The notes beneath the pieces were generated by a model. It did not search any database, had not been told where the DNA came from, and saw nothing but the letters and a program-made list of their open reading frames with translations. Below are positions 25,299 to 33,888 of a stretch of DNA of 64,000 nt, one piece after another. Within the stretch, counting starts at the first letter, position 1; every line of letters starts with the position of its first letter. Location: assembly GCA_944388995.1 (NCBI GenBank), contig CALXKN010000001.1, forward strand, positions 124,001 to 188,000, in the 5' to 3' direction. The DNA is from an uncultured Spirochaetota bacterium. GTDB taxonomy: Bacteria > Spirochaetota > Spirochaetia > JAFGXN01. Made by a program: the position numbers and the translations under genes.

Positions 25299-25372
25299 CG
25301 CGGTTTTCCGCAACAAAAAAGGCAGCCCGTGCGGGCTGCCCCTGTGTGCCGTCAACGCGGTGCGCTGCGGCC
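25299..25372. repeat. Short third copy of the hairpin/GCCGTCAACGC element
   Basis: Contains TTTTCCGCAAC, the A6-GGCAGCCC/GGGCTGCC hairpin and the CTGTGTGCCGTCAACGCGG element found at the ends of copies A and B. It joins the fic remnant to the end of the LRR lipoprotein gene. Confidence 0.7.
25315..25340 (-). terminator. Terminator of the LRR lipoprotein gene
   Basis: Stem GGCAGCCC/GGGCTGCC (25321-25328, 25333-25340) with a T-run on the minus strand (A6 at 25315-25320), located 35 bp after the lipoprotein stop. Confidence 0.75.
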
Positions 25373-25374
25373 GG

Positions 25375-26628
25375 TTACGGTGTTTCCCCGGAGACAGTAC
25401 GGATTTCTTTCCAGGAAACGGACTGCCATGTGTTGCCGTCGCTGATTTCGCTGCTGTTGCTTTCGTCCAGATACAGCACCGTATCGGCCGGTTGAAAACT
25501 TCCGGCAGCCGCAAACGAACCGGTAACGGTTATTTTCCCGGGATAAGTTAATTTTAAAACCGGAATCACGGCATCGGTGAACGCATTGGCGTTAACGGTT
25601 GTTGCCGACGGAAAAGAAGCCTCTTCCAAGACCGTCAGCGAAACAAAAGCGGAATCCCCGACAGCCGTCAGGTTCGGACAGGAAAGACGGTTTAATACAC
25701 GATTGGAAAAAATATTGTAAGAAAGATCCAACGAGGAGTTCAAACCCGAAAGCGTTCCGGTTTCCAACGGCAAATCCGAACCCTCATCGAGAGCAAAACA
25801 GTCGTTGCCGATGAATGCGGCCGATTCCAGATTAATGCGCTCCAGTGCCGTACAGTTGCGGAAGGCGTCGGCAATCAGTTTAAACGTACCCTTTTCCGGC
25901 AAAATCACTTCTTTTAAAGCCGTACAGCCGCGGAAGGCGGCATTTCCGATTTCCCGAGTCAGAGCCGGAAGGGAAACGGATGTCAGCGAACGGCAGTTTT
26001 CAAATACGGAACCGCCGAGCAAATCGACTGCCGGAAGAGAAACCGATTTCAGATTGGAGCAGCCTTTAAAGGCACCCTCTTCGATTTCAGTGACTTTCGG
26101 CAAAGAGACTTCAACCAGAGAAACGGCTTCGGCAAACTGACCGGTGCGTACAATTTGCGAATCGGCCAGAACCAGCTTAACCCGAATCCGGGGATTTTTC
26201 AGTGCCTCGCCGAGACTCTTCGGAAAAATGCCGGTTCCGGTCACTGTGACGGTATAAGGTTCCTCATACGGAGAAGAAGGAGACGGAGCCGCTGCCTTTA
26301 AAACCTCTGCCGTTTCTTCGGCCGTACCGCTAAACGCCGGTACAGAGACAGTACAGGGAGTAATTTGAAAAACGAAGACCCTGGGAAAAACATCGGCGGT
26401 TCCCAACCGCTTTGCGGTTACCTTTCCGCTACTGTCGACCGAAACGGTTTCGGCATCGGTCGATCTCCATTCCGCTTCGACAACATCTTTTCCCATCATT
26501 CCTTTAACAACCGCTGTTTCTCCGATCTCCAATGTCAGTTTTTCGGGAACGACATTACACACGGGATCCTCCTGAATGCACCCGAACAGCAGAAAAAACG
26601 ATAAAATCAAAAAAATGTATTTCTTCAT
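25375..26628 (-). CDS. Surface lipoprotein with Ig-like (BIG2) domain and BspA-type leucine-rich repeats
   Basis: A 417-residue protein. Start ATG at 26628 gives a lipoprotein signal (K-K-Y-I-F-L-I-L-S-F-F-L-L-F-G-C, Cys17). Residues about 20-85 form a bacterial Ig-like domain (V-V-P-E-K-L-T-L-E-I-G-E-T...G-K-V-T-A-K-R-L-G-T-A). Residues about 150-390 hold LRR_5/BspA repeats (I-E-E-G-A-F-K-G-C-S-N-L-K-S-V-S-L-P and similar). Such proteins are surface adhesins in host-associated Treponema and Bacteroidetes. It sits between the two fic copies and is more GC-rich than the restriction genes. Ligand unknown. Confidence 0.85.
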   Translation of the reverse strand: MKKYIFLILSFFLLFGCIQEDPVCNVVPEKLTLEIGETAVVKGMMGKDVVEAEWRSTDAETVSVDSSGKVTAKRLGTADVFPRVFVFQITPCTVSVPAFSGTAEETAEVLKAAAPSPSSPYEEPYTVTVTGTGIFPKSLGEALKNPRIRVKLVLADSQIVRTGQFAEAVSLVEVSLPKVTEIEEGAFKGCSNLKSVSLPAVDLLGGSVFENCRSLTSVSLPALTREIGNAAFRGCTALKEVILPEKGTFKLIADAFRNCTALERINLESAAFIGNDCFALDEGSDLPLETGTLSGLNSSLDLSYNIFSNRVLNRLSCPNLTAVGDSAFVSLTVLEEASFPSATTVNANAFTDAVIPVLKLTYPGKITVTGSFAAAGSFQPADTVLYLDESNSSEISDGNTWQSVSWKEIRTVSGETP

Positions 26629-26711
26629 AAGCAACTTCTCACCCCCAGTTATTATAAATCCGAAAATTCCGGTTGTCAACAGAAACTTTCCAAACCGCCG
26701 TTTTCCGCAAC

Positions 26712-26740
26712 AAAAAAGGCAGCCCGCACGGGCTGCCTTT
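26712..26740 (-). terminator. Terminator downstream of intact fic
   Basis: Stem GGCAGCCC/GGGCTGCC (26718-26725, 26730-26737) flanked by A6 on the plus strand, giving a T-run on the minus strand. It lies about 290 bp after the fic stop, between fic and the LRR lipoprotein start. Confidence 0.7.
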
Positions 26741-27030
26741 CTGTGCCGTCAACGCGGTGCGCTGCGGCCGTTTGCTTTTTCCAACCTCTCTTCCGCAAAA
26801 GCAGAACTTCTCCCGATTTTTCCCGTATTTTATACCCGAAAACTCTCGGGGATTCCCCAGAAACTCTGAGAGATTTTTTAAAAACACAGTGCATTTTTCC
26901 GAAAACTCTGAGAGTTTTTTTAAAAACGTAGGACGTTTTCGGGCAGATAAAAAGATTTAAAAAACAAAAAAGGCAGCCTGTACGCCTCTGCCCCTGTGTG
27001 CCGTCAACGCGGTGCGCTGCGGCCGGCCGT

Positions 27031-28194
27031 TTACCGGCGGCTTTCTTCCGCCTGCCAGTAGCCGTTTTTGTCGGCACCGATCCGGCGCAGAAGGCCGGCG
27101 GCCTGCAACTTTTTCATGTGGCGGATGACGGTGCTGACGGAAAGGCCGGTTTGCTGCGCCAGTTCGCTTTGCGTGATAAAGGGATTGTCTTTGATGCGGT
27201 TCAGAATGGCTTGCTGACCGGCGGTTGATTTTACACTGTCATTTACACTGTCATTTACACTGTCATTTGCGCTGTTTTTTTTGCTTTGGGGAAATCGGTG
27301 CGAATTTCCGTAGTGAACGGAGAGATCCTCGACTGATTGCGGATTTTTTTTGTAATCGATGTGAAGGTACCGGTTTTTCAGTTCGTGATGCCGGTCAAAC
27401 AACAGATTATCGAAAAAATTCTCCAAAAAAACGGGAGTTTCCCGAATCCCCTTATTGAGATTGGTGTAATTGGCTCTGACTAAAGCATTGCGGAAATAAT
27501 AACTGTTTTTTTCAAACGGTCCGTTATGAACCTCAAATCCGAGCGTCCGTAAATACTTGACGGTGAAAACCGCCGTGGTGCGGGTATTGCCTTCCGCAAA
27601 CGGATGAATTTGCCAAAGCCGGGAAACAAAAAACGCAATGTGACTGACCGTTTCCCGAGGAGTCAGATCTTTGTAACTGAACCGACGTTCCTGTTCAAAA
27701 TCGTAATCCAATGCCGACCGCAATTCGAAAGCGGCTCCGTATAAAACCGTATCGCCTCGCAGAACCCACTCTTTTTTGGTGATATCGTAATCTCTCAGCA
27801 CACCGGAAAACCGATAAATCCCGTCAAATAACTCTTTGTGTATTGCAATCAGATAAGAAGGCGAAAACCGAAATGATTTTTCGCTCAGAATTCGGGCAAT
27901 CCTTGCAGAAACTTTGTCGGCTTCTTCGGTCCGTTCTTCACCGTTCAAATCAGATCTTGTTTCGTAATAGTTGTTAACAAGGCGATTGGCTTCATCTATC
28001 GAAATTTCGCCTTCAATATTTCGCCGAGCCGTTTCATACAGATAAGCCGATGGTTCCAGACCGTCCACTTGCTGCAGACCGATAGCTGTTGCCCATGCCT
28101 TTCCCTTTTCTTTCTTCGAAGGTTCCGACTGACGAATATATTCATCAAAATTAAAGCCTGGGGTAAATCCCGAATCTCTAAATTCTTCCGTCAT
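27031..28194 (-). CDS. fic: Fic-family protein with C-terminal winged helix (putative AMP transferase)
   Basis: A 387-residue protein. The catalytic loop H197-P-F-A-E-G-N-T-R205 has the HPFx(D/E)GN-x-R signature of Fic enzymes, which transfer AMP or similar groups to protein hydroxyls. The N-terminal E-T-A-R-R-N-I-E-G-E resembles an inhibitory helix but lacks the Ser/Thr of the usual motif. Residues about 309-325 are N-D-S-V repeats, then a winged helix (I-T-Q-S-E-L-A-Q-Q-T-G-L-S-V-S-T-V) binds DNA, perhaps autoregulating. ATG at 28194 was chosen because a good promoter ends 8 nt upstream; a longer start at 28254 would lie upstream of that promoter. It may act in defence, but the target is unknown. 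Confidence 0.85.
   Translation of the reverse strand: MTEEFRDSGFTPGFNFDEYIRQSEPSKKEKGKAWATAIGLQQVDGLEPSAYLYETARRNIEGEISIDEANRLVNNYYETRSDLNGEERTEEADKVSARIARILSEKSFRFSPSYLIAIHKELFDGIYRFSGVLRDYDITKKEWVLRGDTVLYGAAFELRSALDYDFEQERRFSYKDLTPRETVSHIAFFVSRLWQIHPFAEGNTRTTAVFTVKYLRTLGFEVHNGPFEKNSYYFRNALVRANYTNLNKGIRETPVFLENFFDNLLFDRHHELKNRYLHIDYKKNPQSVEDLSVHYGNSHRFPQSKKNSANDSVNDSVNDSVKSTAGQQAILNRIKDNPFITQSELAQQTGLSVSTVIRHMKKLQAAGLLRRIGADKNGYWQAEESRR
27233..27268. repeat. 12-bp tandem repeat, 3 units, in intact fic
   Basis: Three perfect ACACTGTCATTT units in frame, in the linker between the Fic fold and winged helix, against five in the remnant. Confidence 0.95.
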
Positions 28195-28202
28195 CTCTTT
28201 CC

Positions 28203-28231
28203 AGTATACCCCAAAATTCGTTTTTCCGCAA
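28203..28231 (-). promoter_or_regulatory. Promoter of fic
   Basis: Minus strand TTGCGG (28226-28231), 17-bp spacer, TATACT (28203-28208), then 8 nt to the ATG. The same TTGCGGAAAA segment recurs in all copies of the repeat element. Confidence 0.55.
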
Positions 28232-28284
28232 CACGCACTTCCTTTCAGCCGCAATGCACAGCGGACTTTTATAGTCGGAAACCG

Positions 28285-29391
28285 TCAGCAACGCTTCTCC
28301 AAAACAAACAGATACTCCGAAACGCGGAGGCTGCGGTTCTTTAAATTACGGCTTCCGCGAAACACGTTGTAAGGAATCTCGACGGTTTTGACTTTGCCGT
28401 ATTTTTTCAGCATCTGCACCATCTCGTCGAAAGCGATAAATCCTTCCGAATTGTAAGAAACAATGACGAATTTTGCGTCCAATACCGAGACGATTTTTTC
28501 CATTGATTCGAGCGCCGAATGCGGTTTATTAAACACCGAGCGGTTCCAATCCTGCGTGATTCCGCTGACGCTGCTGACTGCGACGTCCAGTTTGTTTTTT
28601 AAAATGAGGTTCAGCATAAAATAATTGGAACCGTAAGGGTGCTGATTATACGGCGGATCCAAATAAGCGATATCAATTCTTTTGAGATTTTCTGAAAGGG
28701 CAACCGCATCTTCCCGATACAATTCAATCGCCGATTCAAAGCGACTGAACACCGGCGCTTTCAGTTCGATTCGGCCTAAAATCCGTTTCAGTGCATTTTT
28801 GCCGCTTGCGCCAAAACAGCCGATTCCGGTACGCTTGTCTTTATAAAACCCTTTAAAAACGCCGCTTGTGTTCACATGGATTGATGCTTCGGTAATCAGC
28901 GGCGCTAAAAAGAATTTCTTCAAACCCTCTTCCGTTACCCATTCGTCAATCAAAGCCCGATAGGTGTCGATTAAAACCGCATTCTCGTGTGTGTAAAAAA
29001 CCCGTTCACCGGCACGGATGCTGTTATCGTCCTGCGGAGCATAATGTTCCGCAATGATGCCAGGTCGTCTTTCATTCCGACACAATTCGATGATCTTCTC
29101 CCGCAGAAAATCGCATTTTGCTTGCGGATAGCTGCTTTTGTTCGATAAATAGCAGTCGTTGATGATAAACGAATAATTTTCCCTGTCATTTGCGATCAAA
29201 GTTTCGCTATACTGCTTAAGCATTCGGGAAACGATTCCCGAGCCGGAAAACAGATCCGCGCAGCGCAGTTTCTGTCTGCCGATTTTAGCTCGAATCGTTT
29301 TAACCTCTTCTTCAATCGGAGAAAGAAGCGCCCGTTTATTGCCAATATAGGTGATAATTTGTTCGGTCAAATATACTTTGCTTTCTTCCAT
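28285..29391 (-). CDS. D12-class adenine DNA methyltransferase, second copy without nuclease
   Basis: A 368-residue paralogue of the methylase at 22351-23466, with T-Y-I-G-N-K-R, A-D-L-F-S-G-S-G and Y-L-D-P-P-Y-N-Q-H-P-Y-G intact. The target-recognition middle (K-G-F-Y-K-D-K-R-T-G-I-G-C-F-G-A-S-G-K-N) is almost identical in the two, so they likely methylate the same site. Its base composition is closer to the core genome, and no endonuclease gene adjoins it. It could be an older orphan that protected the cell before the R-M unit arrived, or a remnant of an earlier one. Confidence 0.88.
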   Translation of the reverse strand: MEESKVYLTEQIITYIGNKRALLSPIEEEVKTIRAKIGRQKLRCADLFSGSGIVSRMLKQYSETLIANDRENYSFIINDCYLSNKSSYPQAKCDFLREKIIELCRNERRPGIIAEHYAPQDDNSIRAGERVFYTHENAVLIDTYRALIDEWVTEEGLKKFFLAPLITEASIHVNTSGVFKGFYKDKRTGIGCFGASGKNALKRILGRIELKAPVFSRFESAIELYREDAVALSENLKRIDIAYLDPPYNQHPYGSNYFMLNLILKNKLDVAVSSVSGITQDWNRSVFNKPHSALESMEKIVSVLDAKFVIVSYNSEGFIAFDEMVQMLKKYGKVKTVEIPYNVFRGSRNLKNRSLRVSEYLFVLEKRC

Positions 29392-29526
29392 AAAAATTAC
29401 GTAAACTTTCGATGCAAAGATTTATTTCAACAGAATTTCGATAAATCTCTTTCCGTTCGCTGTTCGCCGGCACTAATAATGAAAAACTCTTGTTTTAAAT
29501 ACCTGCGCAATGCTTTGTTAATAAAA

Positions 29527-29560
29527 AACGCCGGCGCTCCAAACGGAACTGCCGGCGCTT
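29527..29560 (-). terminator. Terminator of the ankyrin gene
   Basis: Inverted repeat AACGCCGGC (29527-29535) and GCCGGCG-c-TT (29551-29560) with a T-run on the minus strand, 18 bp after the ankyrin stop. Confidence 0.6.
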
Positions 29561-29577
29561 ACCGCATTCGGCGGCAT

Positions 29578-32409
29578 TTACCGCAGCTGCATCAGCTGCA
29601 AAGCGGTGTAACCGTCTTTATTCAACAGACCGGGCGATGCACCGCGGCGAATCAGGTAATCGTAAATGTACGAATCCTTTTTGATGGCAGCGATGTGCAG
29701 CGGAGTATTGCCTTGATTGTCACACAGATTAATATTGTAATCGGTGATAAGCCAATCGAGGATTTCGGTGCCTTTGCTCATTGCGATGTAAAGCGGCGAC
29801 ATTCCATCTTTATTGCGGATGAAAATATCGGCACCGGCATTGACAATTACCTTCGCGGCTCCGTAGTTGCCGTTGTTCAGCGCATAATGCAGCGGTGTAT
29901 TTCCGTCCATATCTTTTTTATCGAGTTCGGCCTCTTTTTTGACCAAAATCTGAATGATCGCTTCAGGACTCTTCTCTTCAATAGCAATATGAAGAGGCGA
30001 ACGTCCTTTGTTGTCGACGCTGGCCAGCAACGATTTATCGATGAACCACTCCGTCACTTTCGGATCCAACAACGCCATCGAAAGCGGCGACATATTTTCC
30101 TTATTGACGGCGTAAACGTCGCTGCCGATGTTCAGCAGATACCGGGAAATAACTTCATATTTCTCTTTGATAGCGTGGTGAAGCGGCGTATTGCCGGCGT
30201 TGTCACGCTCACCGATGGGAGCTCCGGCAGCAATCAGCATTTGAATACCTTCAATATTGCCGGCCTTTACGGCATCATGCAGCGGCTGGCGGCCCCAGTT
30301 GTCGCGAATGGTGACGTCGGCTCCCTGTTTCAGCAGCATATCGACAATCTGATTGCGTTTGTAGCTGACTGCTTCGTGAAGCGGCGTCTTTCCGTAAGTA
30401 TTGGCGACATTATAGTCGAGTTTGTATCTGACCAGATACGGAATCAAATCAATTCGATTATTAAGAACAACGTAGTGATACGCCGAATTGCCGGCATTGT
30501 CGCGAACAGAACCGTCGACGCCATTGGAAAGCAGCAGATCCAGCATCTCTTTGTTATTGTAAATAATGGCAACGTGCAGCGGGGTTCGTCCCAAGTGGTT
30601 CTTGACGTCCGTTTCCGCATTCAAAGCAATTAAATTCTGCGCGGCAGCCGTCAAATCATACTGAACGGCAAAATGAAGCGGCGTATTTCCGGCAGCGTCG
30701 CGAGCTTTCAGGAATTTATCCTGTGCCAACCACGAAGGATCGCCCCACTGTGTCGCCAACGCCATGACAATCGGCGTTTCACCTTTTTTATTTTCCACAA
30801 AGAGATCCGAATCGCTGTCAATCAAAAGTTTGACTGCCTCTTCCTGTTTGTTCCGGATCGCAATATGCAGAGGAATGTCTCCGTCGATATTTTTCTGATT
30901 GAGCGGCGTTCCTTTCAGCAGCAGCAATTTGACAATATCAACATTGGATCCGTTTAACAGCGCTAAATGAAGCAGCGTATTGCCGGCGTTATCTCGACTT
31001 TTGGGATCGATATAACCGCAAAGCCAAGAAACATATTCAAAACCGCGCTCCAAACCGGCAGTAAATGGAGTAACCAATTCGTTGTTGACGGCGTGAATGT
31101 TAGCGCCTTTATTAAGCAGCAGTTCGATTGTTTCGCGGTTATCGTTGGCAACCGCTAAATGAAGCGGCGTATTGCCGGAGTTGTTACAGACATTGATATC
31201 AGAGTTATTTTGAATCATCCGCGCCACAATATCGGAGTCATAATTTTTCCCGACAGCCATCAGCAGAGGCGTATCTCCCCAGTTATTGCGCGCATTAATA
31301 TCAACATCGGTTTCCAATAACGCCAAAATCGCTTCTTTTGGATACGATTTTTCCAGCATGAGCAGGAGCGCCGTGTCTCCGTCAGGCGTTGTGATATTCA
31401 CATCGGCTCCGCGGGCAACCAGCATATCGATGATTTCCTGATGATTATTGTTAATAGCTAAGTGAAGCGGCGTCAGTCCGTCTTGGTTAAAACGGTTCAA
31501 ATCAAGATCTTTCAGAATAAAGTATTCGACAAAACCGCGGTGACCTTTAGCCGCCGCATGGTGAAGCGGAAAACCTCCCTGATTGTAGAATCCGCTAATG
31601 TCTGGCGACGTCACGTAATCCTGAACATACTCATAATCGGTCCCGGTCAAATCTTCCCCGGCTTTCACAAAGTCGATAATAATTTGCGCGTATGTTACCT
31701 TGTCAGTATGCTTCAAAGCAAAATCAACGTTATTGAGTTTATCGGGACGGCAAAAACCGGGGTGAATGTAAGATCCCGTCTTCAAAAGATATTCAACGAT
31801 TCCAGGGCGGGCATTCTCCACCGCAAAGTTTAAAATCGTTTGCCCGTCGCTTGTCATTTGATTGATGTTCTCCGCGGTAACAATAGCCTGAACAAGGCTT
31901 TCACCTTTTTCAACCGCGTTTTCCATTACCGTTTTTCCGGAAACATCGACCATCCGCGTATCGGCGCCGGATTTAACCAATAAAGCCGCCATTTCCGACT
32001 GATCATTGAGAACAGGAATATTCAGCAGCAATTCGTTTTTATTGTTTTTGACGTTGACATCAGCATTTTTAGAAATCAGCAGCGACGTCAATTCGATATT
32101 ATTGGCGCGGACAGCGTGAAAAATCGGCGTTTCACCGTTTGTATCGGCAATATTCGGATCTGCTCCGATAGTGAAAAGAAAATCAATGATGTCTCTATAA
32201 TTATTCTTGACGGCAATTGCCAAAGCCGTTTCACCGTAACTTGCGAGATCGTTAACGTTGACACTTTCGTCGAACATCAAATTACGCAGAGCGGCGTAAT
32301 CTTTTTTTTCGACCATCTCCTGAATTGAGTACTGATTCTGAGTTGTCGCGCAGGAAATCAGCATTGCCAGAATGCCGAACGCCATTGCCATTAAGAATTT
32401 TTTTTTCAT
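29578..32409 (-). CDS. Very large ankyrin-repeat lipoprotein
   Basis: A 943-residue protein with a lipoprotein signal (F-G-I-L-A-M-L-I-S-C, Cys20) followed by about 26 ankyrin repeats counted by the G-x-T-P-L-H signature. Repeats are continuous from residue about 50 to the end, apart from a less regular stretch around residues 225-265. The product should be a long solenoid at the membrane surface or in the periplasm, made for protein binding. Ankyrin proteins of host-associated bacteria often act in host contact, but no secretion signal beyond the lipobox is visible. The gene is monocistronic. Confidence 0.9.
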   Translation of the reverse strand: MKKKFLMAMAFGILAMLISCATTQNQYSIQEMVEKKDYAALRNLMFDESVNVNDLASYGETALAIAVKNNYRDIIDFLFTIGADPNIADTNGETPIFHAVRANNIELTSLLISKNADVNVKNNKNELLLNIPVLNDQSEMAALLVKSGADTRMVDVSGKTVMENAVEKGESLVQAIVTAENINQMTSDGQTILNFAVENARPGIVEYLLKTGSYIHPGFCRPDKLNNVDFALKHTDKVTYAQIIIDFVKAGEDLTGTDYEYVQDYVTSPDISGFYNQGGFPLHHAAAKGHRGFVEYFILKDLDLNRFNQDGLTPLHLAINNNHQEIIDMLVARGADVNITTPDGDTALLLMLEKSYPKEAILALLETDVDINARNNWGDTPLLMAVGKNYDSDIVARMIQNNSDINVCNNSGNTPLHLAVANDNRETIELLLNKGANIHAVNNELVTPFTAGLERGFEYVSWLCGYIDPKSRDNAGNTLLHLALLNGSNVDIVKLLLLKGTPLNQKNIDGDIPLHIAIRNKQEEAVKLLIDSDSDLFVENKKGETPIVMALATQWGDPSWLAQDKFLKARDAAGNTPLHFAVQYDLTAAAQNLIALNAETDVKNHLGRTPLHVAIIYNNKEMLDLLLSNGVDGSVRDNAGNSAYHYVVLNNRIDLIPYLVRYKLDYNVANTYGKTPLHEAVSYKRNQIVDMLLKQGADVTIRDNWGRQPLHDAVKAGNIEGIQMLIAAGAPIGERDNAGNTPLHHAIKEKYEVISRYLLNIGSDVYAVNKENMSPLSMALLDPKVTEWFIDKSLLASVDNKGRSPLHIAIEEKSPEAIIQILVKKEAELDKKDMDGNTPLHYALNNGNYGAAKVIVNAGADIFIRNKDGMSPLYIAMSKGTEILDWLITDYNINLCDNQGNTPLHIAAIKKDSYIYDYLIRRGASPGLLNKDGYTALQLMQLR

Positions 32410-32478
32410 AGCCCTATCCTGTCAACAGAGTTTCTGCTTTGTATCATTATCGGTATAAATTAAAAATAATTAATGAAA

Positions 32479-33414
32479 TTATTCAATCGGATAGGCAAAA
32501 AGCCGTCCTGAATCGGAACGAAACAACACTCTCCGCCCGCGCACACCGATAATCCGATTCGCCTCAATGCAAACTTTTCCGCCGCCGTCAGGTAAATCAA
32601 CCGCATACCGGGGAATTTTTTCCCTGTACAGCCGCTGCCGAACCCGACGGTACAACCGCCGTCCCGTTTGAATCGAAACGCGGTACGCTGCCGTTTCCGC
32701 CGCCAAATCGCCTTGAAAAAGATAATACGGCGTCAAATCCATCTCCGAAAACCGTTTAAACAGAGCGGACAGTTCCTTTTCCGAATCGTTGACGCCGCGC
32801 AGCAGAACCGTCTGCGTCAAAATTTCAAAACCCGCACTGCGGATTTCTCTCAGAGCGGCGACGGCATCTTCCGTCAGTTCATCGGTACAGTTGATATGAA
32901 CCGAAAACCGCACGCGGTACAGTCTCAGCGCCCGCAAAAGCGCGTCGGTGATCCGCTGCGGGGCGACCGTCGGAATCCGTGTGCAAATTCGGAAACGAAA
33001 CGGGCGCACGCTGCTGAAACGATGCAGCAGTTCCGTTAAACGTTCGTCGGAAAGCGTCAGCGGGTCGCCTCCGGAAAGAAGAATTTCCTCGATTCCAAGA
33101 CGGCTTTTCAAGCAGGCGCACGCTTCATTGACATCGGCCTCTGTCGGTTCGCCGGCACCGCAAAGGCGATGTTTACGGAAACAGTAGCGGCAAGCGGCGG
33201 CGCACTGCGGAGTTGTCAGCCATAACGCCCGATCCGGATAGCGATGAACCAAAAACGGCGTCAGTGAAAAGCGCCTTTCCTCCAGCGGATCTTCATTATC
33301 GTAAGGAGAAAGTATTTTTTCATCCTCCGATGGCAAAAATTGCCGCTTCAAAGCCGGCGAATCTGTCCGATCAATGAGATTTTTCAGATAAGGGGAAAGT
33401 TTTTCCGGTTGCAT
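32479..33414 (-). CDS. KamA/EpmB-type radical SAM aminomutase (likely EF-P lysine pathway)
   Basis: A 311-residue radical SAM enzyme with C-A-A-A-C-R-Y-C-F (the C-x3-C-x2-C cluster), L-L-S-G-G-D-P-L and the family's late G-V-N-D. Its length fits EpmB (about 340) better than full lysine 2,3-aminomutase (about 415). EpmB makes beta-lysine for EF-P modification; the EF-P at 55472-56035 has Lys at the acceptor loop, consistent with this role. No EpmA is in the window. Its ATG follows the ispF stop directly, so carD-ispF-this gene form one operon. Confidence 0.82.
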   Translation of the reverse strand: MQPEKLSPYLKNLIDRTDSPALKRQFLPSEDEKILSPYDNEDPLEERRFSLTPFLVHRYPDRALWLTTPQCAAACRYCFRKHRLCGAGEPTEADVNEACACLKSRLGIEEILLSGGDPLTLSDERLTELLHRFSSVRPFRFRICTRIPTVAPQRITDALLRALRLYRVRFSVHINCTDELTEDAVAALREIRSAGFEILTQTVLLRGVNDSEKELSALFKRFSEMDLTPYYLFQGDLAAETAAYRVSIQTGRRLYRRVRQRLYREKIPRYAVDLPDGGGKVCIEANRIIGVRGRRVLFRSDSGRLFAYPIE

Positions 33415-33888
33415 TCACTCCGCCGGCGTTATTAAAACCGATACAAACGCTTCGACAGCCTCACCGCGTCCGACACTGCCGATCTTTTCATGTGTTTTCG
33501 GTTTAATTGAAACGGCTGCAGTATCGAGATTCAAATCAGCAGCCAATCGGGAACGCATTTCATCGATAAAAGGATTTAGTTTCGGCGCCTGCAGAACGAC
33601 GGTGGCATCGACATTAACCGTTTTCCACCGCGGAGAAAGGCGCTTGACCGTTTCCCGCAGCAGTTCGCGGCTGTCGGCATTTTTATATTGAGGATCGCTG
33701 TCGGGGAAAAGAATACCGATATTGCCTTCCGCTGCTGCGCCGAGAAGAGCGTCAATCAGCGCATGAATCAAAACATCGCCGTCGGAATGAGCCGCACACC
33801 CTTTCTCAAACGGAATTGTCACTCCGCCGATAATCAGCGGACGCCCCTTCTCTAAGCGGTGAAGATCCCATCCCTGTCCGATGCGCAT
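33415..33888 (-). CDS. ispF: 2-C-methyl-D-erythritol 2,4-cyclodiphosphate synthase
   Basis: A 157-residue enzyme of the MEP isoprenoid pathway. Metal ligands are in G-W-D-L-H-R and the H-S-D-G-D-V-L-I-H-A motif is complete. F-P-D-S-D-P-Q-Y-K and the C-terminal E-K-I-G-S-V-G-R-G-E match the family. ATG at 33888 overlaps the carD stop by one base. Other MEP genes are not in this window; co-transcription with carD is common in several lineages. Confidence 0.95.
   Translation of the reverse strand: MRIGQGWDLHRLEKGRPLIIGGVTIPFEKGCAAHSDGDVLIHALIDALLGAAAEGNIGILFPDSDPQYKNADSRELLRETVKRLSPRWKTVNVDATVVLQAPKLNPFIDEMRSRLAADLNLDTAAVSIKPKTHEKIGSVGRGEAVEAFVSVLITPAE

Larger units (their letters stand above)
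26698..27592. repeat. Segmental duplication, copy B
   Basis: Counterpart of 24432-25276. The left part (26740-27030) is non-coding and carries two copies of the GCCGTCAACGCGGTGCGCTG element (about 26745 and 27001) and three CTCTGAGAG-like repeats (near 26840, 26862 and 26904). The right part is the 3' half of the intact fic gene. Confidence 0.75.

Noticed and set aside
26830-26920. CTCTGAGAG repeats as a regulatory array
   Set aside because: Spacing is irregular and copies are imperfect; they are better treated as part of the duplicated block.
29359-30633. Long plus-strand open frame of 424 codons
   Set aside because: It is antisense to the ankyrin and methylase genes and reflects their repeat composition; the protein has no signal or domain.
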